DNA of 64,000 nt from NCBI RefSeq assembly GCF_015668195.1, contig NZ_JADPFC010000005.1:62001-126000 (forward strand), written 5' to 3'. The notes under the pieces were generated by a model. That model ran no database searches. It was given only the letters and a program-made list of their open reading frames with translations, and was not told the DNA's origin. Shown one piece after another: positions 25,170-35,180 of this stretch. This DNA is from Romboutsia_C sp015668195 (GTDB taxonomy: Bacteria > Bacillota > Clostridia > Peptostreptococcales > Peptostreptococcaceae). The position numbers and the translations under genes were made by a program. Position 1 is the stretch's first letter, and every line of letters starts with the position of its first letter.

Positions 25170-26624
25170 TTAGTTATGTTCATTCATTGATTTTAATATA
25201 GCAACTAAGTACTCCCAAGTACGAGTAGTTGAAGATATACTTAAATGCTCATTTGGTGTATGAACTTCAAACATGTTAGGTCCAAGAGATATAGCTTGTG
25301 CATGAGGCATTTTACCTAATAATAATCCACACTCAAGACCAGCATGTATAGCTTGGATAACAGGTTTTTTACCATTTAATTTTTCATACGTATGAACACA
25401 TATATCTTCTAATTTAGAACCTTTAGCATATTCCCATGCTGGGTAATCACTTTCTAAAGTAAATTCTCCACCTAAAGTTTGAGATAATAAGTTCATTTTA
25501 TTAGTTATATTTTCTTTTAAAGAAGTAACAGAACTTCTAACAGCGCATTCAAAAGTTACTTCATTTTCAAGAGTTCTAACAACACCTAAGTTAGTAGAAC
25601 TTTCAACAAGTCCTTCTATATCCATACTCATAGTTTGGATTCCATTAGGTATTAAGTTTAAAGTTCTTATTACATTATTTTTACAATTATCAGTAAGAAC
25701 CTTTTCAACAGTAGTTTCACTACATTCTATAACTATATCAGGATCAGAAGTAGAAAATTCATGTCTGAAAGTGTTTTCCATTTCTTTTATACATGCCATA
25801 GTTTTTTCTACATCATTCTTATCAACTACTATAACAGCTTCACACTCACGAGGTATAGCATTATTTTTAGAACCACCCTCAACTTTTGCTAAGTCAAAGT
25901 CAACACATAATGAGTTTAAAAGTCTTCCCATTAATATATTAGAGTTAGCTCTTTGTTTTATTATATCCATTCCTGAGTGTCCACCAAGAAGTCCTTTTAT
26001 ATCAACTAGTAAAGCTTGTTTGTTAGCATCTACATTAGTAAACTCAGCATTTAATTTAGAGTGAGCAGTAACCCCACCAGCACAACTTACAAGTAAGAAA
26101 CCTTCTTCTTCTGAATCAAGGTTTATTATGTATTGTCCTTTAAGATTAGAACCGTCAAGAGCCATAGCTCCACTCATTCCAGCCTCTTCATCTGAAGTTA
26201 TTAAAACTTCTATTTGAGGATGTGCTAAATCATTAGATGCAAGTACAGCCATACCCATAGCAACAGCTATACCGTTATCAGCACCAAGAGTAGTTCCTGT
26301 AGCATATATCATGTCATCTTCTATTCTTAATTTTATTGGGTCTTTAGTAAAGTCATGTTCTGTGTTTTTATTTTTTTCACAAACCATATCCATATGACCT
26401 TGAAGTATAACACCTGGACAGTTTTCATATCCTTTTGTAGCAGGTTTTCTTATTATGATATTTAACGCATCATCTTGGATAGTTTCTAAGCCTAAGTCTT
26501 CACCAAATTTTTTTAGATAATCACTTATAGCTTTTTCATTTCCAGAACCACGAGGTATTTGAGATATCTCTTCAAAATAATTAAAAACAAGCTCTGGTTT
26601 TAAACCTTTTAATACGTTTTCCAT
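25170..26624 (-). CDS. pepD: Aminoacyl-histidine dipeptidase (Xaa-His dipeptidase, M20)
   Basis: A 484-residue cytosolic zinc exopeptidase of the M20C (PepD/carnosinase-like) family. Metal ligands are visible in QGHMDMVCEKN, GTTLGADNGIAVAMG and LLITSDEEAGMSGA-type motifs, and a dimerisation (lid) domain lies between about residues 205 and 390. It cleaves dipeptides, including those with C-terminal histidine, in amino-acid scavenging. AAAGGAGTG precedes the ATG. It is divergent from mutS2 and convergent with the sigma/anti-sigma operon. Confidence 0.93.
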   Translation of the reverse strand: MENVLKGLKPELVFNYFEEISQIPRGSGNEKAISDYLKKFGEDLGLETIQDDALNIIIRKPATKGYENCPGVILQGHMDMVCEKNKNTEHDFTKDPIKLRIEDDMIYATGTTLGADNGIAVAMGMAVLASNDLAHPQIEVLITSDEEAGMSGAMALDGSNLKGQYIINLDSEEEGFLLVSCAGGVTAHSKLNAEFTNVDANKQALLVDIKGLLGGHSGMDIIKQRANSNILMGRLLNSLCVDFDLAKVEGGSKNNAIPRECEAVIVVDKNDVEKTMACIKEMENTFRHEFSTSDPDIVIECSETTVEKVLTDNCKNNVIRTLNLIPNGIQTMSMDIEGLVESSTNLGVVRTLENEVTFECAVRSSVTSLKENITNKMNLLSQTLGGEFTLESDYPAWEYAKGSKLEDICVHTYEKLNGKKPVIQAIHAGLECGLLLGKMPHAQAISLGPNMFEVHTPNEHLSISSTTRTWEYLVAILKSMNEHN

Positions 26625-26907
26625 AAGTATTCACTCCTTTTAGATGAAATTAAATATTTAAGTATATGCTAAGTAAAAAGCATGAAACTTAAATAATTAT
26701 AATTATATTATAACACTAAATCTAATATATTCCAAAATAAATAGTTAGTTTTAAAACTAATAAGTTTACATATATAGTAAAATACAGTTTTTATCCTATT
26801 ATAAACAACTATATTTATGTATAATATTAGTTAGCTATACAAATAGTATAATACAAATATACATAAAATACACGTAATTATATAGATATAGATTTAAGGA
26901 GGAAATA

Positions 26908-29286
26908 ATGAATTCAAAAGCACTAAAGGTTTTAGAATTTGATAAAATAATAGACCTATTGAAAAGCAAAGCATCATCTTCATTAGGTATGAGATACATA
27001 GAAAAACTAACACCAAGTTCTGACTTTGATGAAGTTAAGTCAAGATTAGAGGAAACAAGTGAGGCACAAGCCATACTTATAAAAAGAGGTTTTGTTGGAT
27101 TACAGGGAATTTACGATATAGAAGATAAGGTAAAGAGAGCTAGCGTAGGGGCAGCATTAGATCCAGGTAGCTTACTAATGATAGGAAATACTTTAAGAGT
27201 AGCTAGAATGCTTAGTAATAATTTAGCATCTAGTGAAGAAGAAGATTTTAACTACCCAATAATACAATCACTATCAAATTCTTTATATACATATAGAGAT
27301 TTAGAAGATGAAATTTTTAATGCAATAATAAGTGAGGTAGAAATATCTGATAATGCATCTAGTGAGCTTAGAAATATAAGAAGAAGAATAGTACAAAAGA
27401 ATCAATCTATAAGATCTAAGTTAAACTCAATAATATCTTCGACTACATATCAAAAGTACTTACAAGATGCAATTATATCTGTAAGAGGAGATAGATTTGT
27501 TGTGCCAGTAAAAGCTGAGTATAGATCACAAGTAGCTGGTATTGTTCATGATCAATCATCATCTGGAGCAACATTATTTATAGAACCTATGAGTATAGTT
27601 GATATGAATAATGAATTAAGACAATTAAGACTTCAAGAAAAAGAAGAAATAGAAAGAATATTATCAGAGTTATCTTCTAAGGTAGGAGAAATAAGTAATG
27701 AACTATTAGCTAACCAAGAAATATTAGGAAGATTAGATTTTGCTTTTGCTAAAGGAAAATTATCTATACAAATGAGAGGTATAGAACCTACTTTAAATGA
27801 AGATAAATTTATAAATATAAAAAAGGGAAGACATCCATTACTAGATAAAGATACTGTTGTTCCAAACTCAATTTATTTAGGGCGAGAATTCCATACATTA
27901 CTTATAACAGGACCTAATACTGGTGGTAAAACTGTAACTATCAAAACAGTTGGTTTATTTGCACTTATGAATCAAAGTGGTCTTCACATACCTGCTGATT
28001 TTGGAAGTAGTATGTGTGTATATGATAATGTATTTGCAGATATTGGTGATGAGCAAAGTATAGAGCAAAGCTTATCTACATTTTCATCTCATATGACAAA
28101 TATAGTATCTATATTAAAAGAAGTAACAGAAGACTCTTTAGTAATATTTGACGAGCTTGGAGCTGGAACTGACCCAATAGAGGGAGCAGCTCTTGCAATA
28201 GCTATACTTGAAGATGTAAAAAGCATTGGAGCTAAATGTATAGCTACAACACACTATAGTGAACTAAAGAACTATGCACTTACTAAAGAAGGTGTTGAAA
28301 ATGCAGCCGTTGATTTTGACTTAGAAACTTTAAGTCCTACGTACAGATTACTTATAGGTGTTCCAGGGAAATCAAATGCCTTTGAAATTTCTAGGAAGTT
28401 AGGGCTAAGTGATTATGTAATAAGTAGAGCCAGGGAGTTTATAGATAGTGATAATATAGCAATAGAAGATGTGCTTCAAAATGTAGAGAAAAACAGAATT
28501 AAAGCTGAAGAAGATAGAGAAGAAGCCGAAAAATTAAAGGCAGAAATAGAAAAGCTAAAGGCTGAGTACGATGAAAAGCTTGCGAAAATGAGTGAACAAA
28601 AAGAAAAGATAATGGAAAGAGCAAGACAAGAAGCCTTTAGAATAACAAGACAAGCAAAAGAAGAAGTTGATTTAATAGTAAAAGAACTTAGAGAACTAGA
28701 AAAAGAAAGAGCATCTAAAGAAAAGAATCAAAAGATAGAGGCACTTAGAAAAGAAATATCTAGTTCAATGGGAAGTCTTCAACCAACTGTTAAGAGTATG
28801 ATTGTTCCTAAGGTATCAAGTAAAGAAGTAAAAGACTTAAAAGTTGGGGAAGAAGTAAAAGTTATAACTTTAAATCAGCAAGGTAGTATTGTTTCAGTTG
28901 ATGACAATAAAAAAGAAGCTGTTGTTCAAATAGGAATAATGAAGATGAATCTACCGTTTAAATCTCTTCAAAAAGTCAAAAAGGATCCTAAAACAACAAT
29001 TACTAAATCTACAAGAAGTATAATAAAAGCTAAATCAGGAAGAGTAAAAAGCGAAGTAGATTTAAGAGGTATGAATTTAGAAGAGGCTATAATGGAAGTT
29101 GAAAAATATTTAGATGATGCCTATGTAGCTGGTCTTGAAATGGTAACTGTTATACATGGAGTAGGAACTGGAGTATTAAAATCTGGATTACAAGATGTAT
29201 TAAAGAGAAATAGACATGTTAAGTCTCAAAGAGCTGGACAATATGGAGAAGGTGGAGCAGGAGTTACCATAGTAAATCTAAAATAA
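26908..29286 (+). CDS. mutS2: Endonuclease MutS2 (with Smr domain)
   Basis: A 792-residue MutS2. A core/clamp region covers residues 1 to about 310. The ATPase has Walker A GPNTGGKT near residue 334, the STFSSHM motif, and Walker B with DELGAGTDPIEG. Next comes a long coiled coil (about 515-620) and a C-terminal Smr nuclease domain (VDLRGMNLEEAI ... VIHGVGTGVLK). It acts in suppressing recombination and rescuing collided ribosomes; in Bacillus it splits stalled ribosomes. TAAGGAGG precedes the start. Confidence 0.96.
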   Translation: MNSKALKVLEFDKIIDLLKSKASSSLGMRYIEKLTPSSDFDEVKSRLEETSEAQAILIKRGFVGLQGIYDIEDKVKRASVGAALDPGSLLMIGNTLRVARMLSNNLASSEEEDFNYPIIQSLSNSLYTYRDLEDEIFNAIISEVEISDNASSELRNIRRRIVQKNQSIRSKLNSIISSTTYQKYLQDAIISVRGDRFVVPVKAEYRSQVAGIVHDQSSSGATLFIEPMSIVDMNNELRQLRLQEKEEIERILSELSSKVGEISNELLANQEILGRLDFAFAKGKLSIQMRGIEPTLNEDKFINIKKGRHPLLDKDTVVPNSIYLGREFHTLLITGPNTGGKTVTIKTVGLFALMNQSGLHIPADFGSSMCVYDNVFADIGDEQSIEQSLSTFSSHMTNIVSILKEVTEDSLVIFDELGAGTDPIEGAALAIAILEDVKSIGAKCIATTHYSELKNYALTKEGVENAAVDFDLETLSPTYRLLIGVPGKSNAFEISRKLGLSDYVISRAREFIDSDNIAIEDVLQNVEKNRIKAEEDREEAEKLKAEIEKLKAEYDEKLAKMSEQKEKIMERARQEAFRITRQAKEEVDLIVKELRELEKERASKEKNQKIEALRKEISSSMGSLQPTVKSMIVPKVSSKEVKDLKVGEEVKVITLNQQGSIVSVDDNKKEAVVQIGIMKMNLPFKSLQKVKKDPKTTITKSTRSIIKAKSGRVKSEVDLRGMNLEEAIMEVEKYLDDAYVAGLEMVTVIHGVGTGVLKSGLQDVLKRNRHVKSQRAGQYGEGGAGVTIVNLK

Positions 29287-29299
29287 AAAGATTATTTGT

Positions 29300-29347
29300 T
29301 CACTATATCGTGAAATGTTAAAATTATGTAATTTCACGGTATAGTGA
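29300..29347. repeat. 17-bp inverted repeat between mutS2 and DUF523 gene
   Basis: TCACTATATCGTGAAAT (29300-29316) pairs with ATTTCACGGTATAGTGA (29331-29347) with one wobble and a 14-base loop. No T-run follows, so it is not a standard terminator. It lies 14 bases after the mutS2 stop. It could be an mRNA 3' stabiliser, a weak terminator or an operator. Confidence 0.7.
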
Positions 29348-29398
29348 CAATTTAGTTTATACAGTATAGTAAATTTTTTACGTATAAGGTGGTATAAT

Positions 29399-29851
29399 AT
29401 GATTTTAGTATCTGCATGCTTACTTGGAATAAACTGTAAGTATAATGGAGAAAATAATAAAAATGAAGAAGTAGAAAACTTTTTAAAAGATAAAAAATTT
29501 ATAATTGCATGCCCAGAACAGCTTGGCGGAATGACTACACCAAGAGAACCATCGGAAATAGTTAGGCTAGATGGATATGATGTTATAAAGGGAAAAACTA
29601 GTGTAATTAACAATCAAAGACTAGATGTAACTAAGAAGTTTAAAAAAGGTGCAGAGGAAACTTTGAAAATTGCTAAATTATATAACTGCAAAGAGGCTAT
29701 ACTAAAAGAGGGTAGCCCATCTTGTGGAACTAATTATATATATGATGGAACTTTTACAGGTAAAAAGAAAAATGGAGTAGGAGTTACTACTGCATTATTA
29801 AGAGAAAATGGAATAAAAGTAATAAGTGAAAAAGAACTAGACGTAAAGTAA
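29399..29851 (+). CDS. DUF523 family protein
   Basis: A 150-residue protein matching the DUF523 family: MILVSACLLGINCKYNG start, CPEQLGGMTTPREPSEI in the middle and LKEGSPSCG late. Three conserved cysteines suggest metal or redox chemistry. No biochemical function is established to my knowledge. It is probably monocistronic; AAGGTGG precedes the ATG. Confidence 0.87.
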   Translation: MILVSACLLGINCKYNGENNKNEEVENFLKDKKFIIACPEQLGGMTTPREPSEIVRLDGYDVIKGKTSVINNQRLDVTKKFKKGAEETLKIAKLYNCKEAILKEGSPSCGTNYIYDGTFTGKKKNGVGVTTALLRENGIKVISEKELDVK

Positions 29852-30009
29852 AGTTTTATATAAAATTTAATTAATATTTTTAGGTTATATAAAATTGTAT
29901 TATAAATAAGAATATTGCTAAAATATAGTTAATAAATAAACCAAATAACTTGAAAAAACTCATAAATTGATTTACCATAAAATAATAAGAATATGAGAGG
30001 AGAAATATA

Positions 30010-31710
30010 ATGCAAGATTTTAAGATAGAAATAGCAAACTGCTTAAAAGAAAATATAGAAGATTTAACACTAGAAGAAATAGTTGGTCTTATAGAAGTAC
30101 CACCAAATAAAGAAATGGGAGATTATGCATTTCCTTGCTTTAAATTAGCAAAGGTATTTAGAAAAGCTCCAAATATGATAGCGGCGGAATTAGCAGAAAA
30201 AATAGAAGCTAAAGGAGCAATATCTAAGGTATTACCTTTAGGAGGATATGTTAACTTCTTCGTTGACAAATCTCAATTAGCTAAAAATGTTATAAATGAT
30301 GTTTTAACTCAAAAAGAAAAGTACGGACATAGTGATTTAGGAAAGGATAAGACAGTTGTAATAGACTTTTCATCTCCAAACATTGCTAAGCCATTCCATA
30401 TAGGGCATATAAGAACTACTGTTATAGGAAATTCTTTATACAAAATATATGATTCTCAAGGATACAATACAGTAAGAATAAATCATTTAGGAGACTATGG
30501 AACTCAATTTGGTAAGTTAATAGTAGCTTTCAAATTATGGGGTAGTAAAGAAGCTGTAGAAGCTAATCCGATACCAGAATTATTAAAATTATACATACAA
30601 TTCCATGATGAAGCTGAAAAGCATCCAGAGATGGAAGATGAGGCAAGAGCTTGGTTCACTAAATTAGAAAATGGAGATGCTGAAGCTAAAGAATTATGGC
30701 AATGGTTCAGAGATGAAAGTTTAAAAGAATTTGCTAGAGTTTACGACTTATTAGACATAGAATTTGATTCATATAACGGAGAAAGTTTCTACTCTGACAA
30801 AATGGATTCAGTAATAGAAATTATAAAAGAAAAAGGATTATTAAAAGAATCTCAAGGAACAAATGTTGTTGAGTTAGAAGAATTTAATATGCCACCAGCT
30901 CTTATAACTAAAAATGATGGTTCAACATTATATATGACTAGAGATTTAGCAGCTGCAGTTTATAGAAAGAATAATTACGATTTCGACAAGTGTATATATG
31001 TAGTTGGTTCTCAACAAAGCTTACACTTCCAACAATTATTCAAAGTTCTAGAATTAGTTGGATTTGAATGGGCTAAAGATATGATACACGTACCATTTGG
31101 TATGGTTGCTTTAGAAAATGGAACAATGTCTACAAGAAAAGGTAGAGTAGTATTCTTAGAAGACGTATTAAAGCAAGCTATAGAAAAAACAAAAGAAACA
31201 ATGTTAGCTAAAAATCCTAATGCATTAAATGTTGATGAAATAGCTAAGCAAGTAGGTGTTGGAGCTGTTGTATTCCAAGAGTTATCTAACAGCAGAATAA
31301 AAGATTACACATTCTCATGGGAAAGAACTTTAAGCTTTGATGGAGAAACTGGACCATATGTTCAATATACTCATGCAAGATGTTGTGCAGTTTTAAGAAA
31401 AGCTAATGAAGAAATAACTACAGATATAAACTATGAATTATTAAATGACGAAGATAGTTCAGAAGTATTAAAGGTTATAGCATCTTTCAACAAGTCTATA
31501 CTTAATGCTTTAAGAAAGAACGAGCCACACATAATAACTAGATTTGTACTAGATTTAGCACAAGCATTCAATAAATTCTATCATGACAATGCCATATTAG
31601 TAGAAGATGTTGAATTAAGAAAAGCAAGACTTGCTTTAGTTGCTGCTACTAGACAAACAATAGAGAATGCTCTTAAGTTATTAGGTATGCATGCACCAGA
31701 AAGAATGTAA
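30010..31710 (+). CDS. argS: Arginyl-tRNA synthetase
   Basis: A 566-residue class I synthetase. The N-terminal additional domain (about residues 1-100) binds the tRNA D-loop. The HIGH motif appears in PNIAKPFHIGHIRTTVIGN around residue 135. The KMSKS equivalent is MSTRKGR near residue 375. The C-terminal anticodon-binding domain ends in the typical LLGMHAPERM. I see no T-box upstream, unlike pheS. GAGAGGAG is the RBS. Confidence 0.97.
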   Translation: MQDFKIEIANCLKENIEDLTLEEIVGLIEVPPNKEMGDYAFPCFKLAKVFRKAPNMIAAELAEKIEAKGAISKVLPLGGYVNFFVDKSQLAKNVINDVLTQKEKYGHSDLGKDKTVVIDFSSPNIAKPFHIGHIRTTVIGNSLYKIYDSQGYNTVRINHLGDYGTQFGKLIVAFKLWGSKEAVEANPIPELLKLYIQFHDEAEKHPEMEDEARAWFTKLENGDAEAKELWQWFRDESLKEFARVYDLLDIEFDSYNGESFYSDKMDSVIEIIKEKGLLKESQGTNVVELEEFNMPPALITKNDGSTLYMTRDLAAAVYRKNNYDFDKCIYVVGSQQSLHFQQLFKVLELVGFEWAKDMIHVPFGMVALENGTMSTRKGRVVFLEDVLKQAIEKTKETMLAKNPNALNVDEIAKQVGVGAVVFQELSNSRIKDYTFSWERTLSFDGETGPYVQYTHARCCAVLRKANEEITTDINYELLNDEDSSEVLKVIASFNKSILNALRKNEPHIITRFVLDLAQAFNKFYHDNAILVEDVELRKARLALVAATRQTIENALKLLGMHAPERM

Positions 31711-31759
31711 TATAAAATATTAATTATAAATTAATATAATAATTCAAATATGATATAAA

Positions 31760-31792
31760 GTGGTAGCTAGAACTAGTAGTTTTAGTTACCAC
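31760..31792 (+). terminator. Hairpin downstream of argS
   Basis: GTGGTAGCTAGAACTA pairs with TAGTTTTAGTTACCAC over 16 bases with two G-U pairs. A weak U-rich stretch (TATAATATTTTCT) follows, so it is probably the argS terminator. Confidence 0.65.
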
Positions 31793-31898
31793 TATAATAT
31801 TTTCTAATACATAGCTAGTTTTATTTATATTGAATTCATTAAAAAATACGATTAGTAACAATTAGTATGGATTATTAAATATAAGAAAGTTTTAAAAT

Positions 31899-31925
31899 GG
31901 CAGTGAAAGACTGTCTCTTTTTTTT
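31899..31925 (+). terminator. Second short terminator ahead of the 31991 gene
   Basis: GGCAGT (31899-31904) and ACTGTC (31910-31915) with a 5-base loop are followed by a run of T. It stands 66 bases before the next start, so it may be a backup argS terminator or a leader attenuator. Confidence 0.6.
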
Positions 31926-31990
31926 GGTTAGTCAAAGCAAAGTATATTAAGTATAATAGATGATAACAATAAAGTAATATAGAGTTTCAT

Positions 31991-32947
31991 ATGAGAAAGG
32001 TTAAGAGTATGATAGCTAATACTACAATAGAAAATAATATAAAGAATGCATATATATCTGCATTTGAAATAAATGACAAATCATTAAAAGATTTAATAAT
32101 AATAAATACAAAATGTCTTATTGATGATAAAATACAGAGATATGTATATATAGATAGCAATAGGCTAAGAGATGAATTAATATATTATAAATTTTATGGA
32201 GAGAAGCTAAGTACTAAAAATATAATAAATATATTACTTCCAGTAATACTTTCAAATACAAATACAGATAAAAGTGAAGAAGTTGTTATTGATTTAGTAA
32301 GTAAGTATATAAAGTTTCTTAAAATAGAAGAAAATACATATGAGTATATATTAAGTGCTATTTGCTATAATATTATAATCCATAAACTAATAGAGAATAA
32401 AAATGTAGAATATGAAGAATTATTACAAAGTGCAAAAGAAAAAATAATAGGATTTACAATGGAATTAGATAAATCTCAAGTAGTTAAGTTTCAAATGGAA
32501 CGAATTAAAGCAATACAAATAATAGACAAGTACATAGATTTAAAAGTATATGAATACGAAGAAGATAAAGTATTAATAAATATATTAAATGTATTATATG
32601 ATATATATATTGAAGATAGAGAAACAAGTGATAATGGAATATTAGGTATAAAAAAATCTATACTATCTATACTAAACTTCGAAGAGAATTTAAATATAAA
32701 CAATATAGACTTCATCTTATCAATGTCTGAATATGTAATTAAACTAAGAAAATATATAATTAACAAAAAGATTTATAATAATCGTGTAGATCCGAGAACT
32801 CTAATTAAATTAGAAGTAGGAGATACTACTATAGATCCAATATTTAATCAAATTGAAATTATAAAAAAAGATTTTAAAAATGATATTCTTGAAATAGGAT
32901 TAAAAGCCAAATCAGGAATATATAATCTTAAATTTAAAAAATCCTAG
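31991..32947 (+). CDS. Conserved-looking hypothetical protein, mostly helical
   Basis: I do not recognise this 318-residue protein. It has no signal peptide or membrane helix. It is Ile/Lys/Glu-rich and predicted by eye to be mostly alpha-helical up to about residue 270, with a short beta-type tail (VGDTTIDPIFNQIEIIKKDF). ATG at 31991 or at 32009 could be the start; neither has a strong ribosome site. Its stop codon overlaps, on the palindrome CTAG, the stop of a small gene on the other strand. Confidence 0.6.
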   Translation: MRKVKSMIANTTIENNIKNAYISAFEINDKSLKDLIIINTKCLIDDKIQRYVYIDSNRLRDELIYYKFYGEKLSTKNIINILLPVILSNTNTDKSEEVVIDLVSKYIKFLKIEENTYEYILSAICYNIIIHKLIENKNVEYEELLQSAKEKIIGFTMELDKSQVVKFQMERIKAIQIIDKYIDLKVYEYEEDKVLINILNVLYDIYIEDRETSDNGILGIKKSILSILNFEENLNINNIDFILSMSEYVIKLRKYIINKKIYNNRVDPRTLIKLEVGDTTIDPIFNQIEIIKKDFKNDILEIGLKAKSGIYNLKFKKS

Positions 32948-33144
32948 TTAGTATTTTCTAAGTAATTAACAAAATCTTCTTCGCTAGTGTTAGTTAAAAA
33001 GCATAGTTCTTTTATTATACTGTTTCTTAAATCTATAAATTCATTAAGTCCAGTATTTTCATTTGTGTACTCTAAGGCTTTTATAATAAGCAATAAGTCC
33101 CTTTTTGATAAGGCATTGATAGATACTTGATCGATTAATTCCAT
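32944..33144 (-). CDS. Small hypothetical acidic protein (66 aa)
   Basis: This is a 66-residue protein starting MELIDQVSINALSKRDLLLIIKAL, predicted as a small helical bundle. The ATG is well supported by AAAGGAAG 7-8 bases upstream. It ends on CTAG at 32944-32947, shared tail to tail with the convergent gene. The function is unknown. It is more likely real than a shadow, because it occupies its own DNA and has a good RBS. Confidence 0.65.
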   Translation of the reverse strand: MELIDQVSINALSKRDLLLIIKALEYTNENTGLNEFIDLRNSIIKELCFLTNTSEEDFVNYLENTN

Positions 33145-33307
33145 AAAAAACTTCCTTTCTAAATTAGATATAATTATGATACTATTATTCTACAAAAAGA
33201 TTAAAAAAACCTTCTATTAAAGAAAAAAATGATAATATATTACATATAGTATTTTAACCTAAAATGCACAGAAAATCATAGCATAAATGAAAAAAGAGGT
33301 GAAATAA

Positions 33308-35065
33308 TTGAAAATTTTATTAACAACGTTAAATTCAAAATTTATACACACAAATTTAGCAATAAGATATTTAAAAGAGTTTGTAAAAGACTTAATAGCA
33401 GTAGATTTAAAAGAATATACAATAAATAATGATTTAGATTATATATTAAAAGATATACACAAAAATGATTATGATGTAATACTATTTTCAACTTATATAT
33501 GGAACGTAAACGATATAGTTAGATTATGTCATAATATAAAGAAAGTAAAGCCAAGTATAAAGATAGCTCTAGGTGGACCAGAGGTAACTTATGATAGTGA
33601 AAGCTTTATGGAAAAGCACTCATTTGTAGACTATATCCTTTATGGAGAGGGAGAATTAGTTTTTAGAGATTTAGTAATGTATCTTAAAGGACAAAAATCT
33701 TTAGAAGATGTAGAAGGTATAGTTTATAGAAATAACGATGAGATAGTTGTAACTAAACCTAAGGAATTATTACAAAATCTAGATGAAATACCTAGCCCTT
33801 ACGATGATTTAAATCCGGCAGAATATGAGAATAGAATTGTTTATTATGAAACATCTAGAGGATGTCCTTTTAATTGCCAATATTGTTTATCTTCAACACT
33901 TGAAGGATTAAGATATTTTAGTATAGATAGAGTAAAAAAAGATTTAAAGGCATTAATAGATGCAAGAGTGTCTCAAATAAAGTTTATAGACAGAACTTTT
34001 AATGCTAACAAGAAGTTTGCACAAGAAATAATGAACTTCCTTATGGAAAATGACAATGGTTATACAACATATCATTTTGAAGTTACAGCGCACTTATTAG
34101 ATGAAGAAACATTAAACTTCTTAAAAGATTGTAAGGAAGGGTTATTCCAATTTGAAATAGGAGTACAAAGTACAAATCAAAAAACTCTTGATGCAGTTGG
34201 AAGAAGAGATGATTTTGAAAAGTTATCTTATGCAGTTAAAAAAGTAGCATCATATAGAAATATACATCAACATTTAGATTTAATAGCGGGACTTCCATAT
34301 GAAGATTATGCAAGCTTTGAAAATTCATTTAATGATGTATTTAATTTAGGAATAGAGCATATACAATTAGGGTTCTTAAAGATGATAAAAGGAACTGGTA
34401 TAAGAAATACTGCAAAAGAACATGGATATAGATACAAAGATTATACACCATATGAAGTATTATACAATGATTATATAAGTTATAGTGAAATGATAAAGCT
34501 AAAAGATATAGAAGAAATACTTGAAAGATACTATAACTCTAAAAACTTTGTATTATCAATGAGATATATAATACATAATTACTATAAGCAAAGTCCATTT
34601 AAGTTCTTTGAAGACTTTGCAACTTATTTTGATGAAAATGGGTATTTTGATGTAGCACAAGGTAAGAATCAATTATATAAAATACTACTAGATTTTTACA
34701 ACGACAAGATAAATGATAAAAAGGAATTATTTAACGATATATTAAAGTATGATTATATATCATTAGGTAAAACTTCAAATTTACCTCAAATATTTAATAA
34801 AGAAGATGTAGAAGATTTCAAAAATAGATGTCATATGTTCTTACAAAATGAAGATAACATATTAAAATATATACCACAGTTTGAAAATAAACCAGCTAAG
34901 CATATAATCAAATATGTTCATTTTGAACCATTTAGATTTGATATATTAAAGTTAAAAGAAGATATACATGCTAATGTTAAAGAGACAAACAATATAGTTT
35001 TATTTGTCTATGATGATGATAACAAAGTATTTGAAAAGTCAAAGTCATATAGCGTTAATATATAA
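33308..35065 (+). CDS. B12-binding domain/radical SAM protein with DUF4080
   Basis: A 585-residue protein. The N-terminal cobalamin-binding-like Rossmann domain covers residues 1-135 (LATTLNS-like start, LGGPEVTYDSE). The radical SAM core has C186-x3-C190-x2-C193 in TSRGCPFNCQYC for the 4Fe-4S cluster that cleaves S-adenosylmethionine. The DUF4080 region follows after about residue 370. Such proteins often methylate unactivated carbons, but no substrate is known for this subfamily. It starts with TTG behind AGAGGTG. The TPR gene downstream is about 115 bases away on the same strand. Confidence 0.87.
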   Translation: MKILLTTLNSKFIHTNLAIRYLKEFVKDLIAVDLKEYTINNDLDYILKDIHKNDYDVILFSTYIWNVNDIVRLCHNIKKVKPSIKIALGGPEVTYDSESFMEKHSFVDYILYGEGELVFRDLVMYLKGQKSLEDVEGIVYRNNDEIVVTKPKELLQNLDEIPSPYDDLNPAEYENRIVYYETSRGCPFNCQYCLSSTLEGLRYFSIDRVKKDLKALIDARVSQIKFIDRTFNANKKFAQEIMNFLMENDNGYTTYHFEVTAHLLDEETLNFLKDCKEGLFQFEIGVQSTNQKTLDAVGRRDDFEKLSYAVKKVASYRNIHQHLDLIAGLPYEDYASFENSFNDVFNLGIEHIQLGFLKMIKGTGIRNTAKEHGYRYKDYTPYEVLYNDYISYSEMIKLKDIEEILERYYNSKNFVLSMRYIIHNYYKQSPFKFFEDFATYFDENGYFDVAQGKNQLYKILLDFYNDKINDKKELFNDILKYDYISLGKTSNLPQIFNKEDVEDFKNRCHMFLQNEDNILKYIPQFENKPAKHIIKYVHFEPFRFDILKLKEDIHANVKETNNIVLFVYDDDNKVFEKSKSYSVNI

Positions 35066-35180
35066 TGCTAATTAATACATATTAGTATTATATATTATGA
35101 AAACATATCACATAAATTTTTAATGGGCATAAACACTAATAGATTAAAAAGTATTATGTGAAGTTACAAAGGAGGAAAAA

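Noticed and set aside
29852..30009. T-box or other riboswitch before argS
   Set aside because: No T-box motif or terminator hairpin is present in this interval.
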